A stretch of DNA of 64,000 nucleotides, taken from NCBI GenBank assembly GCA_902651635.1, contig CACRSC010000075.1:978940-1042939 (forward strand), written 5' to 3'. A model generated the notes under the pieces. The model did not search any database. It was not told the origin of the DNA and saw only the letters and a program-made list of their open reading frames with translations. Shown here in pieces: positions 46,110 to 58,900 of this stretch (positions are counted from its first letter, which is position 1; each line of letters begins with the position of its first letter). The stretch comes from Mastigamoeba balamuthi (taxonomy: Eukaryota; Evosea; Mastigamoebida; Mastigamoebidae). The translations under genes were made by a program, and so were the position numbers.

Positions 46110-46880
46110 CTAAATGCTGCAAACACGAGGCCCACCAGAGCCGGAAGGAAAACCTCTATGGAAGAGGGGGACTGTGGCGATTGACGTCGAGAGCCTAGAG
46201 AGACCGCGGAACACAAGCAGGAGCAGGCCTCGAAGATGATAGATGAGTTCACGAACTCGCAGCAATCTGGCCAGCGCATAGACAACACCCCCACCAAGAG
46301 CTTGCCTGCCGCCAGCCATTACGGTGGCCAGCGTGCTCTCTGGCCGTGACAGTGCGTCAGTTGCGATGAATTCAAACGAGTGTCTCGCTGGTGGCAATGG
46401 AGCCCAGCCCCATGACGCTGTCCGTCCCACAGACCGCTCAGTGGTCCGCTGGTGCCGGTCTCGGAGAGCACGCCGTGAGGCATGTGCACCCGGCCTTGGC
46501 GGAGAACCATCGCCAGGTGCGCACAGGAACACCACTCACCCCTCGACCGGCGTGTACCGCGATTAGCCCAACACGAGCGACGCTGCCAGCCTCATGGTGT
46601 TTCTGCGGCGCGGGGCCACGTGAGGGGATCGGCTGGCTTGGGTTTCTTGCGCCACTGGCGGGGTGTGGATCTGAAGTCCGAAGACTCGCCCCGTGTTGGA
46701 CCTGAAACAGGGCACTTCGGCCCCTGTGCCGTTCATTCTCATGCTGGACTGCGACTCGTCCAGCACGAGGACACCGCTGAGCAAAGATGTGGCCGTGAAG
46801 CAGGGTGGCCTCCTCCAGCGCCTGCCTGCCCAGAGTTCGCGCAGAAAGCATGCAGCGCCCTCGCTCTCCTCTCTTCTGGC
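46110..46880 (-). pseudogene. Decayed adenylyl cyclase pseudogene upstream of cyclase C
   Basis: Minus-strand fragments follow cyclase order with large losses. RQALEEATLLHG (about 46790-46830) is the N-terminal exon; GVPVRTWRW and AASLV (46520-46590) belong to ectodomain 2. PLSGLWDGQ (about 46440) corresponds to PLQALW, and ELLVFRGLSRLS (46190-46230) to the last HAMP exon. Frames are broken and both cyclase domains are missing. It is a dead member of the tandem array C-B on the same strand. The rest of 45848-47351 shows no gene. Confidence 0.65.
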
Positions 46881-47351
46881 CGGCGCCGTCCCTCTTCATG
46901 CGACGCTTTGTGCGGTGGCTGTCCTGCGAGGGGTCTGTGATGCCATACGGTACCGGAGTGGTGCTACAGTGGTTGGTGCGATGGCCACTCTCCCCCCAGC
47001 GAGCAATGCCGACCGAGAAAGATGGATTGCTGGATTGCACCGCGGCCACCACAGCTCTCAAAATGGCAGTCGGCCCAAGGCATTAATGGACGACCCCTTG
47101 CTTCAGTGTTGGGCGGATTCACTACAAAAGTCTCGAAGTCAGTCCCAAATCGTGAGCCCGTGCCTTCGGCCGGTCGAGCGAGGCACACGCCAGCCCGCTA
47201 CCCTCGCGTCGGAATCGCTGTGCCTCGATCGCTGGGCTGCTCCGGCACTCTCACAACATCACAGCTGTCTTGGAATGCCGGAGTCCAAGAGTTCATCAAT
47301 TGTTGTGTGGTCTGCTGCTGCAGACCATTGTACAATGTCATTGGGCAGGCG
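46881..47351. other. Intergenic, no gene seen
   Basis: About 470 bp between the cyclase pseudogene and the 3' end of the giant receptor gene. No supported exon or RNA gene. Confidence 0.4.
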
Positions 47352-50300
47352 TCACGCCTGGATTTGTGCCAGAGAGGAGCTCAGCTGCGAGAACGTGGGC
47401 CTGTCGTCAGGGTTTGCAGCCCACGTGCTCTGCATGAGGTCGACGTAGGCCGCGCTGAAGCCCCTGTGGCTGTCGGGGATGGCGGGCCTCTGGCCCCCGA
47501 TGATGCGGGAGACGAGGGACATGACGGGGACGCCGTTGAAGGGGTTGTGGCGCGTGAGGACCTCGTACATGACCATCCCCAGCGCGTACACGTCGCTCTT
47601 CTCGCTGAAGTGGCCCCGCTCCAGGATCTCCGGCGCCATCCACGCCACAGTCCCGCACACCGTCATCGTCTTGTTCGCGTTCTTGATGGCCGACAGCCCA
47701 AAGTCTGCCGTGCCCCCGTCGCGTTGCGTTGCCGTGTCAGTCGGTGGCCCAGAGCACAGGCGGAGCGGCAAGGGGCCCAGGGGGGTGTGGCAGAGAGAGA
47801 GAGGGAGCAGCGGACCGGTGATCTTGACGTCCCACTTGTCGTTGACGAGGATGTTTGCTGCCTTGAGGTCCCTGTGTATGATGTTCGACGCGTGTATGTA
47901 GCTGCGTGTTGTTTCCAGCCAGCAAGCAGTGTCAGCAAAGGTCCGTGGGTGGCCGACTGAAGAACGCACATGAGGCCCCTGCACACGGAGGAGAGGATGG
48001 CGATGGCCCTGGGCATGTCCACAGCCTTGTCCTCGAGCACAGTCTTGAGGCTGCCCCCGTCCATCCACTCGGTGATGCTGCGCATCCGGACAAGGCCCCA
48101 TCTCAGTGCATAGCACGGGAAAATGAGGGAGGGAGAATGAGAGGCTCACATGAACATGTTGTTGGGGTCGAGCGACGCCCCCATCTGCGCAGACTCGGGT
48201 CAGTGAATGGCGGGTGAGACCCAAGCGGCACTCACGAAGAGAATGATGGAGGGGTGGCGCAGCTCGGCCAGCAGCGAGATCTCCTTGAGCTGCCTCTGGA
48301 GCTCGACCATGGTGGCCTGGTCCACCTTCTGCTGGTAGAACTTCTTCACTGCCACCGTCTCCCCCTTGTACTCCCTGGTGCCCGTCTCTCAGCTCTCGCA
48401 ATTGGAATCGGAGGGGGGAGGGCTGCGTGTGCTGACCCCTTGTAGACAGAGCCGAAGTTGCCCCTGCCGATCTGCGTCTTGGAGATGGCGACCTCGCTGG
48501 GGTCGATGGCCCACGTCGGCCGCTGCTTGTCCTGGGTCGACATCTTGGCCAGCATGTCCTGCACCTCCCCCGCGCTGAACGGGTGCGCCTCGGCCGACGT
48601 GCTGACGATGCTCGAGTTGATGGCCGACAGCGAGAGCATCTGGAACTCCCTGTTGAGGCCCACCAGCACCGCCTCGTGGATGACCTCCTCCTCCGCGATG
48701 CCCTTGAGCTTGAAGGGCCCCACGATGCGCAGGCTCAGCACCCCCAGCATCTTGGCCGCCTGCTCCTGCGTCTGCTGCCGCTCGATCTCGGACCTCGCCA
48801 TGCTGCTCACGAAGATCTGGCCGCCCTGCGCCAGCGCCGCCACGCGTGCCGCCTTGTTCACCGTCGGCCCGAAGTAGTCGACAGTCCCTGCGTTGGCCTC
48901 GGCGTCGGCGTCTCCAAAGTGGATGCCCATGCGGACGCGGACGCCGCGGAACGACACAACGCCGTCCACGACGACCTCGGCGCAGCTCTGCTGCGTGAGG
49001 AGCAGAGGGTCCCACTTGGCTCCCAGCAGCATGTGCTGCGCCTCCTGGCAGAACATCAGCGCGTCCAGGGGCGACTGGAACGCAATCATGAACGCATCGC
49101 CTGCAGACGCGCACCAGAGTCAATTGACACGCAGCCGAGAGGGCGGCGCCCGTACCCTCTGTCTTGACCTCGAAGCCCCTGTGGGCCCTGAAGCACGCGC
49201 GCATGATCTCGTTGTGGAGCTTCAGCGACGCCTTCATCACGCTGGGGTTCCACTCCCACAGCGACGTGGACCCCTGGATGTCTGTGAACACCAGCGCGAT
49301 GTAGCCCGTGGGCGCCATCACCTTGGCCATCTCCTCGTGTTTCTATCAGCGCTCTACGAGTGAGCAGCGAGCATCAAGAGAGAAGAGCACTGCCGTACGA
49401 TTTCATCCTCGAGGAACGTGCTCAGTGACGACAGCCTGGCATTGATGACGCTGAACCCCGGCCTGAAACTGCAGCAGCGCTGTGAGTCGAGAGCTGCTGA
49501 GAGGCACCAGGCACGTACTCAGGCATCGGGGCCAAGCACTCTGTGGTGAGCTCCGCGATTGGCGGGGAGAACTTCTTGCCCTCCATCGAGGGGCGCAGGC
49601 CCTCCTGGACGACGCGCAGGGCGACCGTGTGGGGGTTCTCATCTGCGTAGGGGACCTCTCTCGTGACGATCTCCCACGCGATGACGCCAAACGCTGCGTT
49701 GCGTCGGGTGAGTCGCGCGACACAGCGCGGCTGACGGCTGAAACGCACAGTAGACGTCGCTCTTGGTGGTGCAGTCGGCGCCGTCCAGCACCTCGGGAGC
49801 GGTCCAGAAGATCGTCCCGACCACTGCGGCGCTGTCCTGGCGCGACCCTCCAGGCGCGTTGGCGTGCGAGAACAGCGTCAGACCAAAGTCGCTGACCTTG
49901 GCCTGCAGGTTCGAATCCAGCTGTTCGACGCAGGGTTCCGGTTAGTGGCAGGGGAATGTGTGCCCACTGGGGGGGTCCAGCACCAGGATGTTGGAGCTCT
50001 TGAGGTCGCGGTGCAGAATGGGAGGGTCGTTCTGGTGCAGGTACGCCATCCCTCGCGCGATGTCCGACATGATCGCCAGCTTCAGCCGCAGCGGCACACA
50101 AAAGCCCTCATTGGCCAGCAGGTCCATCAGCGACCCCGTGGGCATGTACTCTGCAATGGCGTGCGCCAAGAGAACGCAAAGCAAGATGAGTGGAAGGAAG
50201 TGAGTGAGCGTAGGGGAGAACTCACCGGTGACGATGATGAAGCTGTCGGCGCTGCGCGCGTGGCACATGAAGAGGAGGATGTTGGGGTGGCGCAGCGCAC

Positions 50301-53300
50301 GCATCACGTCCACCTCCTTGGCCACCTGCTCGATGTCCTGCGCCTGCAGCGCCCCGATGCTGAACACCTTTGCCGCAACCTCTGTGTCGCGCCACAGAGC
50401 CTTGTGCACCACTCCGAAGCTTCCCTGCCCGATGACGTCTCCCAGAAGGATCTCCGACGCATCCACCTCGTCGTGGTACCGCAGCTTCTGCCGACGCCTC
50501 ACCCACACAGCTACAGCAGTCGCGATCACAGCCAGCAGTGCACCACCACCGCCGCCGCCCACAGCGCCTCCGATGACGGCAGCCGTGTCCCTGGACTTTC
50601 CTGCCGCGCTTACGGGGCACGCGCCAGCGTAGCACTGCGACAGGCCAGCGCACCACGTGCAGTTGTACGACAGCGCACACACGGCCGCGTCGCTGATGGC
50701 ATCGCACTGGCAGAGCTCATGCGCAGCGCAGTACTTGCCGCACCAGTCGCAGCCCAGCACCGATGTGTTGCACGCGCCCTCTTCCGCCGTATACGCACAC
50801 GTCGTAACGCAGGGTGTGGACGCGTTGGCGTCGTGGTCCACACTCCCTGTCCCGCACGCGTGGCTCGCGCATGGACCAGCGCTCCCCGCTGCCTCGTATC
50901 CCCCGGCCCCGCACGCCACGCACGCTGTCGACGCGTCCCAGTCGCTGTCCGTCCACCCGGCAGCGCACGTGTGGCTGCTGCACGGCCCAACGCTCCCCGT
51001 CCCAGTGTGCGTCCCGTTGCCGCACTGCACGCACGCCGTCGCCGACGTGTTGTCGTCGTCTGTCCACCCCGCCCGGCACACATATCCGCTGCACGGACCG
51101 CTCGCTCCCTCTGTTCCCACGCCGCTGCCCGGGACGCATGACACACAGGGCGTCGCCACGTCGCTGTCGTCATCTGTGGTCCCCCGCGCGCACACGTGCG
51201 ACTGGCACGTTCCATTGGACAGGGGCAGCAGGAAGTGTCCTGGCCCACACGCCACACACGGCGTCCCTGCGTCCGTGTCGTCATCTGTGGCGTTGACAGC
51301 GCAGGCGTAGAGGGCGCAGGAGCCGGTGGAGCCCTGGGGAACGTAGTGGCCAGCGCCGCATGGCACGCAGGGCGTGGCCGCGTCGGAGTCGTTGTCTGTG
51401 GTGCCTGCGGGGCACAGCGTCGTCGCACAGGCCCCGTGTGCTCCCAGAGGCGAGTAGTGCGCAGGGCCGCAGGGCACGCACGGCGTGGCGACGTCGTTGT
51501 CTGTGTCCTGCGTCCCCGGGGCGCATGCGTAGGTGTCGCAGGTGCCGTGTGTCGCAGGGGCAGTGAAGTAGTGGCCCGGCCCACACGCCACACAAGGTGT
51601 CGACGCGTCAGAGTCGTTGTCTGTCGTCGCGAAGGGACACTGGCGGCAGGCGCCCACGCTGCCGGCGGGCATGTAGTATCCCGGGCTGCACAGAGCGCAG
51701 GCAGTGGAGCTGTCGGCGTCGTGGTCTGTGGTGCCTGCGGGGCACGCCATAGTGTCGCAGTCCGAGGCGTTGCCGGCAACGACGAAGTGGCCAGGCCCGC
51801 ACCACTCCTTGAACACGTAGTAGATCTCGCCCGACGTCAGGGCGCGGTCGTAGAGGCGCACGTCGTCGAGGAGCCCCGAGTAGCAGAGGTCCCAAGACGT
51901 GGCCCGCTGGCCCAGCGTGAACGTGGGGTTGGAGGGCAGGCTGATGGCCATTGTTCCCGTTGTGGCCAGGACGCCGTTGATGTAGAGCAGCATCCTGCTG
52001 CCGTCGTAGACTAGTGTCAGGTGCGCCCATGTGCTGCTGGCAACGCCCGTCGTGAGGGTGGTCCCTCCGTAGACCTGGGCGGACAGCACCTGGGAGGCGA
52101 GGTACATGTACAGAGACCCCGACGTCCCAGCGGGGCCGATATAGCCCAGGAACAGAGAGGGCCAGTCCTGCTGCAGCGACCATGCCCACACCGACAGCGT
52201 GAACGGGGATGTGCCACCTATCGCGCCGAGCGAGGGAGACACAAGGCCGGGGCACACGGCTCCTTGCTCGGGCGTTCCGAAGAACATCGACGTGCCCCAC
52301 AAGGGCGACAGCTTCATGGCAGTGGTGCCCACCCGACCTGCCACCCACGTGATATTGTCCGCGTCCTGAATGACTGCCGCCGCGTTGCCGTTGCCAGACT
52401 TGTCTGCCAGTCGCTGCGAGACAGTGGAGCCCTCGAACGTCCAGTGTAGCAGAATCTCATCGTCGGTGGGGAATCCGGCCAGAACCTCGCCGCACTTGCC
52501 CGTCTGCGAGCAGTAGGCGCCGCACCACTCGCAGCCAGCAGCAGACGCGTTGCACAGCGCGGCGTCCACGAAGAGCAGGCAGGCGGCAATGCAGGGCGTC
52601 GCGGGGCTGTGGTCGTGGTCGACGAACCCTGTGGCACACTCGAACTGCGAGCAGGGGCCGTGCGACCCCGCGGGCACGTAGAGGCCCGTGCTGCACGCGA
52701 TGCACGGCGTCGTCAGGTCCGAGTCGTTGTCCGTCGTGCCAGCGGCGCACGCGAAGGCGCTGCACTGGCCGTGGTACAGCACTCCCGGCGCCTTGGGCGG
52801 GAAGTACGTGCCGCTGCCGCACGCAACGCACTGCGTCGAGGGGTCCGAGTCGTCGTCGGTTGTGCCGCGCGCGCAGTCGACGCACGACTGCGCGTATCCT
52901 TTGTACGTGAACTGCCCCGCAGCGCAGCTCGCGCACGCTGTCGCGGGGTCGCTGTCGTCGTCGAAGGTACCGCCCGCACACATGTAAGCCTCACACTGCG
53001 TGGACTGAGACCCGACAGCCATGTAAAGCCCTGCAAAAATCGTGAGCCCTGCACTCGCGGGGGTGGGGGCATCTATGCGGACCTGCGGGCGGACAGAAGC
53101 TGCGCCAGATGTCGGCGATCTCGGAGCTGGAGAGAGCCCTGTTGTAGAGGCGGACATCATCGTACATACCCTGGTAGCACATTTGCGTCTTCGTCAAGTC
53201 AAGGCCCAGAGTCAGCACAGAATCGTTTCCCAGATTCAGTCCCGTGACGCCCATGCTCGACGAAAGCTGACCGTTGCGGTACATCCTGAGGGTTGCTCCG

Positions 53301-55762
53301 TCGTACGACATTGCAATGTGATACCATCCATCCGCTGAGGAGATACTGGTCGTTATGGACGATCCAGAGAGCTCTTCGGTGAAGTAGATGTTGTATGGCG
53401 GAAGCGTCCAGTGTAGGCCATATAATGTACCCTGAGAAAATGATCCCAGATGGGCCACCCACTGAGCGACCTGAATGTTCATAACAGGAGAGTGCAGCAG
53501 CCACATGGCTAGCGTGAACTTCGCGGTCATACCGCTGATGTTCAAGGAGCCCAGTGCCGGCGAAGCAACATAGGGACAGCTGCCACCTTGAATCGTGTTC
53601 AGCGTGTACAGATCGACGCCGTAGGACTGCACCAAAGCAAAGCTGGAGCTGCCCACAATGCCGGATGGCCATAGGACCTCCGAGGTATTGTACAACGTGG
53701 CGTCCATACCGTGTCCCGATTCGTCAGAGAACCTGGTCGAGAGCGAGCTTCCTTCGAATGTCCAGTGAAGCACAAGCCCAGACGTGGATGGCGACCTCAC
53801 CTCCGAGATGTTACAATCGCCCTTCATTACGCACCGAGTGGCACACCAGTCACAGCTGTACTCAGAGTCGTAGCACACCACGGGGATCGTCAGCAGCGTG
53901 CACGCCGACACACACGCTGTCGACGCATCCCCGTCGGCGTCCACAAGGCCACGCCCGCACGCGTAGTCGCTGCAGGCCCCTTGCGACCCCGGGGGCACGT
54001 ACACTCCGCTGCCGCACTGCACACACGCCGTGGCCGCGTCCGAGTCGTTGTCCACCCACCCAGCACCACACACGTGGACGCTGCACGCCCCGGTGCTGCC
54101 CCCTGCAACGTAGTGCCCCGCCCCGCATGCCACACACGCTGTCGACGCGTTGCCGTCGTCGTCCGTCGTCCCCGCGGCACACGCCAGCGCAGCGCACGTC
54201 GCCATCGACCCCGCGGGGGCGTACGCCCCGGCCCCGCACGCCGCGCACGGCGCCGTGGCGCTGCCGCCGGCCGCGGTGGTGCCCGCGGGGCAGCCGGGGT
54301 TGCACGAGGGGCCTGCCGCCCAGCACCTCAGCCAGCACCACGCGCACCCCGCCGTCGAGTTGCACGCAGCCGGCGTCGCCGCCAGCGTGCACGCCTCCAC
54401 GCACGGCGTCCCCGCGTCCCCGTCGTCGTCCACCGTCCCCGCCGCGCACTGGTACAGCCCGCACGCCCCGGCGCTCCCCGCCGGCACGTACGCCCCGGCC
54501 CCGCACTGCTCGCACGCAGTCCCCGCGTCGCTGTCCGCGTCCGTCCACCCCGCCCCGCACTCGTACCCGCTGCACGGCCCGCTGCTCCCCGTCGCGCCGG
54601 GAACGTAGTGCCCCGCCCCGCACGCCACGCACGGCGTCGCCGGGTCGCTGTCCGCGTCTGTCGTGTGCGACTGGCAGGCTGTGCAGGGCCCCTGCGTCCC
54701 CGCCCCCGCGTACTGCCCCGCGCTGCACCCCACGCACGCCGTCCTCACGTCCCCGTCGTCGTCCGTCGTCCCCGCCGCGCACGCGAACCCCTCGCACGTG
54801 CCGGGCATGCGGGCCCCCGCTGGCACGTACCGCCCTGCGTTGTGAGCGTTGCGTCAGCACAGTTTCAGTGCATTTCCGGTGGACAAAAGCAATGCCGGTG
54901 CCGCTATTTCTGGCAGCCGAGAGCAGAGGCAGAGGGCCGCACCGGGGCTGTCGCAGGGGCCGGACCAGAGGGCGTAGACCTCGTCGCCAGAGAGGGGCCT
55001 GTTGTACAGGCGCACGTCGTCGACGAGGCCGCTGTAGCAGAGCTGCGTCGATGAAGTTGTGTTTCCGACGTAGAGGCGTGCTGTGAAGTAGAATTGAGCC
55101 TGAATCACAATGATGTCGGTCATCCTCCCGTTCACATAGAACGACATCCGGTCGCCCCCGAATGTGCCCTCGTACGACGCAGCGACGTGCATCCACTCTC
55201 CAGAGACGTCCCTGAATTTGTGGAAGAGCATTGTGTCGGGCAGATTGTTTCCAACAGCGCCCGCCACCAGGGTCTGAGAGGGCCTGATGACCGTCGCCAC
55301 CGAGCCGCGAGTGAATGCCGCCTCGACGGTGCCCAGAGACGCCACCCATGAAGCCCGCGCGGAGGTGGAGGACACGGGGAGATCTGGCTTTATCCACATG
55401 GCGAGGGTGAAGGGAGCCATTCCTCGTATACCCACGTCCTTCAGCAGCGGTGAGACGAGGTAGGGGCACGCGACACCCTGCGCGTGCTCCCCCAGAGAGG
55501 TGGTCCATGTGGGCAACATCTGCAGGGCGTGCGACCCCACAACGCCCTGCGCCCACGTGATGTTGCTCGCGTAGATCCCGCCGCCCACGGTCGCTGTGAA
55601 GCCGTTGCCCGACCAGTCCCACAGCCGCGATGTCGCGTTGGGGCCCTCGAATGGCCAGTGGAGGACCGGATTGCTTTGCTGAGAAGGTGTCCACGCAGCG
55701 GCGAGGTGAAGAGCCACGGCCAGACAGACGAGCATTGCTGCGCTTGGCTTACTGCCCGCCAT
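47352..55762 (-). CDS. Giant receptor: LamG/Cys-rich ectodomain, TM, kinase 1, adenylyl cyclase, kinase 2
   Basis: The signal peptide MAGSKPSAAMLVCLAVALHL starts at 55762. Ectodomain: three LamG-like domains (VLHWPFEGPN..., LVLHWTFEGSS..., ILLHWTFEGST..., each ending DDVRLYxRxL). About 21 repeats with the pattern CxxGTTDDDSDxxTPCVACGxGxY are set between and after them. One TM follows (GGALLAVIATAVAVWVRRR, about 50510). Kinase 1, TKL type: GQGSFGVVHKALW, VAAK, HRDLKSSNIL, DFGLT, APEVL. Class III cyclase: VFTDIQGSTSLW, EVKTEGDAF, VDYFGPTVNKAAR; both metal Asp, the ATP-type Lys and Asp, Asn and Arg are kept. Kinase 2: GRGNFGSVYKG, VAVKKF, HRDLKAANILV, DFGLS, MAPEIL, all catalytic residues kept. 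At roughly 2,400 residues it should couple an outside cue to cAMP and phosphorylation. Kinase-cyclase-kinase receptors are, as I recall, known in amoebozoans. The stop is at 47352-47354. Confidence 0.88.
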
Positions 55763-55938
55763 CGCTCGTGCGGCTCCGGAACTCTTGTTGTTGTCGAGGC
55801 GTGCTATGCCCCGGTGATTTAGTGTTTCGGTGGATGAGCTATTTTAAGCCGGCACCGGCTTTGACAATCGAGGTACTTCTACACAAATGGTCTGCTGCTT
55901 TAACGATTAAATGCAGTCGCACTTACGTAACGAGCTCT
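55763..55938. other. Short spacer between MSH3 and the receptor gene
   Basis: Only 176 bp separate the MSH3 stop from the receptor start on the same strand. It must hold the end of one and the promoter of the other; no motif is certain. Confidence 0.4.
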
Positions 55939-58900
55939 TTATTTGGTGGAGAGGTTGCAGCAACGCTTCAGCATCGACATGGCGAACCACGCCTCTCGCG
56001 CGCTGTGTACTAGTGCCTCCTCGTCCGCTTTGTCGGCGCTATTGTTTCTGTTGCAGCGCACGACCTCCCTCAGAAGCGGCACCAGAGCCCTGAGAGGCAC
56101 AGAACTGGCGCACACACCCGCGGGGGCGCGTTCCATTTCTCTGCTGAGGACGTGAGCGCGACTGAGGACTTGTGCAGGCACTCCCGCGAGTCTGCCAACG
56201 TTGAGACCGAAGCTGCTAGGCGCAATTCCACCGGTGATCTTGTAGAGGAACGTGACTCGGGTCCGATCTTGCTCCTCGTCGGTGCCGTCTTCGCTCTGGT
56301 TTTGCATGAAGGACATGCAGAGGTTCTGTACCGCAACGGGAAAGACGGCCTCGAGCGTCTCTGCCAGAAGCCCGTAGTGCGTGACGAACAATACCAGGCA
56401 GCGCGTGGCGAGCAAGTGGCGGACAGTGGCGTACGCGATGGCCGTGCCGTCATGCGTCGATGTGCCACGGCCCAGCTCGTCGAGCACCACGAGCGAGCGC
56501 GACGTAGCACCCCGCAGGATCTGCGACGTCTCTGCGAGCTCCACAAAGTAGGTGCTCTGGCCGCGCTCGATGGCGTCCGAAGCGCCCATTCGCGTGTAGA
56601 CGGCGTCGAGCGGAGTCAGGCGAGCATGTGCAGCAGGGACATAGCAGCCAACCTGCGCCATGATCGCGATCAGGGCCACCTGGCGCGTGAACGACGACTT
56701 TCCGCCCATATTGGGCCCCGTGATGACAGCACAGCGCGTCGCATTGTCGGATGTGCCGAGCTCGATGCTGTTGGCGACATACGCCTCGGAGCTCAGTGCC
56801 TCGGCGACAGGGTTCCTACCGTCGACAATGGAGAGCACCTGCCCCTCCGCGCTGTGACCCACAATCTCTGGCCGCGCAAAGCCGGGGCGAGACGACGCCA
56901 CCGCAAGCGCGTTGAGGGCATCGAGGACAGCGAGGCTGCGCACGGCCAGGTGCATCTCCACGTAGTGGTCCACCGACACGCGCGAGAGGAACGCGAACCA
57001 TGCTTCACGGCTGGCAGCGTCGAGCAGGGCGCGGTGGTGCTCGAGCCTCTCCAACGCCCCCACCATCTCGTCGGTCCTCCAGCGCGACACCGACTGCGTG
57101 CTGACAGCGGCTGTGAGCGTCCAACCGTTGGGGAGAGAGGGATACGTACTAGTTAACTTTGATCCAGCTCGAGGGCACCTTCTCCTTGAGGGGCAGCTCG
57201 ATGAGATACTGCTCCTTGACCATATGTGTGTACTCGAGCGCTGGCCTCCTGAGCTGCGTCCGCACACGGCCGAGTATCTGCTCGAGCTCCACCTCCACGT
57301 CGGCAACGCTTCTCGCGTGGCTGCGCACGTCGTCGCTCTGTTCGCTGTCCGACAGCAGGCCCGTCCACTCGTTGCGCTCAGCCTTGTCGGGAGACACGGC
57401 GTCGATCAGCCTCTCTGCCGTATCCGCGATGCCCTCGGGGACCTCCTCGAGCGCGGTGCGCAACGCGTGCGCGCGCACGCCCTCGATGTGCTCGCGCGAC
57501 GGGAACTCGCGGGCGACGCGCCGCATGCCCTGCATGACGCGAACAAACTCTCGGGGCGAGCACAGGCGATTGTGCACTCGGCAGATGCCCTTCTCGAGGT
57601 CGGGCAGCCCCAGAAGCATCTTGCGAATCGCTGGGCACGCCATGCCGCACGTCAGCGCAACAGCAGGCATCGGTCGGGGCAGGAAGACGCAGAGCCGTAC
57701 AGAGTATGCAGAGCGACGCAGCCGTGTTGGAGCTCGCCTGCTCAAGGATCTCCTGGACGGCGTCGAGCCTCTGGCGGATACTCCTGCGGCGAGGGCGGTA
57801 AGCTGTGAGAAGGATGTACAGCGCAGGGCGAGAGAGGCGGCTGGTGGAGCACTCGGGGTCGACAAGAGGCTGCGCAAGCCACCGGCGGAGCAGCCTGCGC
57901 CCGAATCCAGTGGTCGTGTGCGCCAGCAGCCAGAACAGCGACCCCTTCTCCGTGTGGTCGACGTTGTTCTCGAACAGCTCGAGGTTCTGCACGCGAGGGC
58001 GTCAGACCACGGCGCCGCCATCACACGGGCGACTCACAGCGACGGTCGACGCAGGCAGCGACATGCACATGGCAGAGGTCAGGCGCCGCAGGTTGGAGGA
58101 GAGCTTCAGGACGCCCTCGAGGCTGAACTTGGCCAGGTGGCGCAGCAGGGCCCCCACGCAGCAGACGACCTCCCGCTCCAGCGCCAGCAGCGGTCCGCAC
58201 TCGCCGCTCTGCTGCAGCTGCCCCAGTGCGTGCACGGCCCCGTCGTAGTCGAACATGTCCGCGTCGAGGTACTCCACCCGCACGCCTGCGTCAGTCGAGC
58301 GCGTGCCCGTGAGATGGCGTTGGGGTGCGATGGCTTGACCGTTTGGGCCCCTCCTCTCCACCTCCAGAGAGGCCCGCGATTCTGAATCAAAGCATGACGC
58401 AACGCAGGCAGACCGGTTTGCCTGCGTTGCATCACCCGGTGCAACGTCACAGGTGCGGGCGTGATGTGGCACGGGGGGGACAACACCGGCAGGCGCACGC
58501 ACCTCTGCGCTCGAGGCGCCGCAGCAGCGCCGCCGTTCGCTCCGAGGGCTGCGCCCGGGCGACGATCTCCGAGGGGCAGAGCACGCCGAGCGCGTTCTCG
58601 AGCGCCGAGCGCATCGCGTCGTCAGCGGCCGCGCGCTCGTAGACGACGTCGCCCGTCGCCACGTCGACGGCGGCCATCGCCCAGCGCGCCGCGTCGCCGG
58701 CCCCCGCCCGCGGGCCCTCGTCGAGGCAGAGCATGTAGTTGGCGTCTGCGCCCTCTGCGTCGTCGCCGGCGCCGTCGTCGGCGCTGAGCAGCGTGGCGGG
58801 CGTGTAGAGCGCGGCCAGCGAGCGGGCGAAGGGCTTGGAGCGCGAGTCGCTCAGCGCCTTGACGGCCGCGACCTCGGTCTGCTTGACGAGGCCCACGCGG

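Noticed and set aside
49900-49960. tRNA-like B box ggttcgaatcc
   Set aside because: It lies across a splice site of the kinase 1 exons and no acceptor stem or D-arm can be paired.
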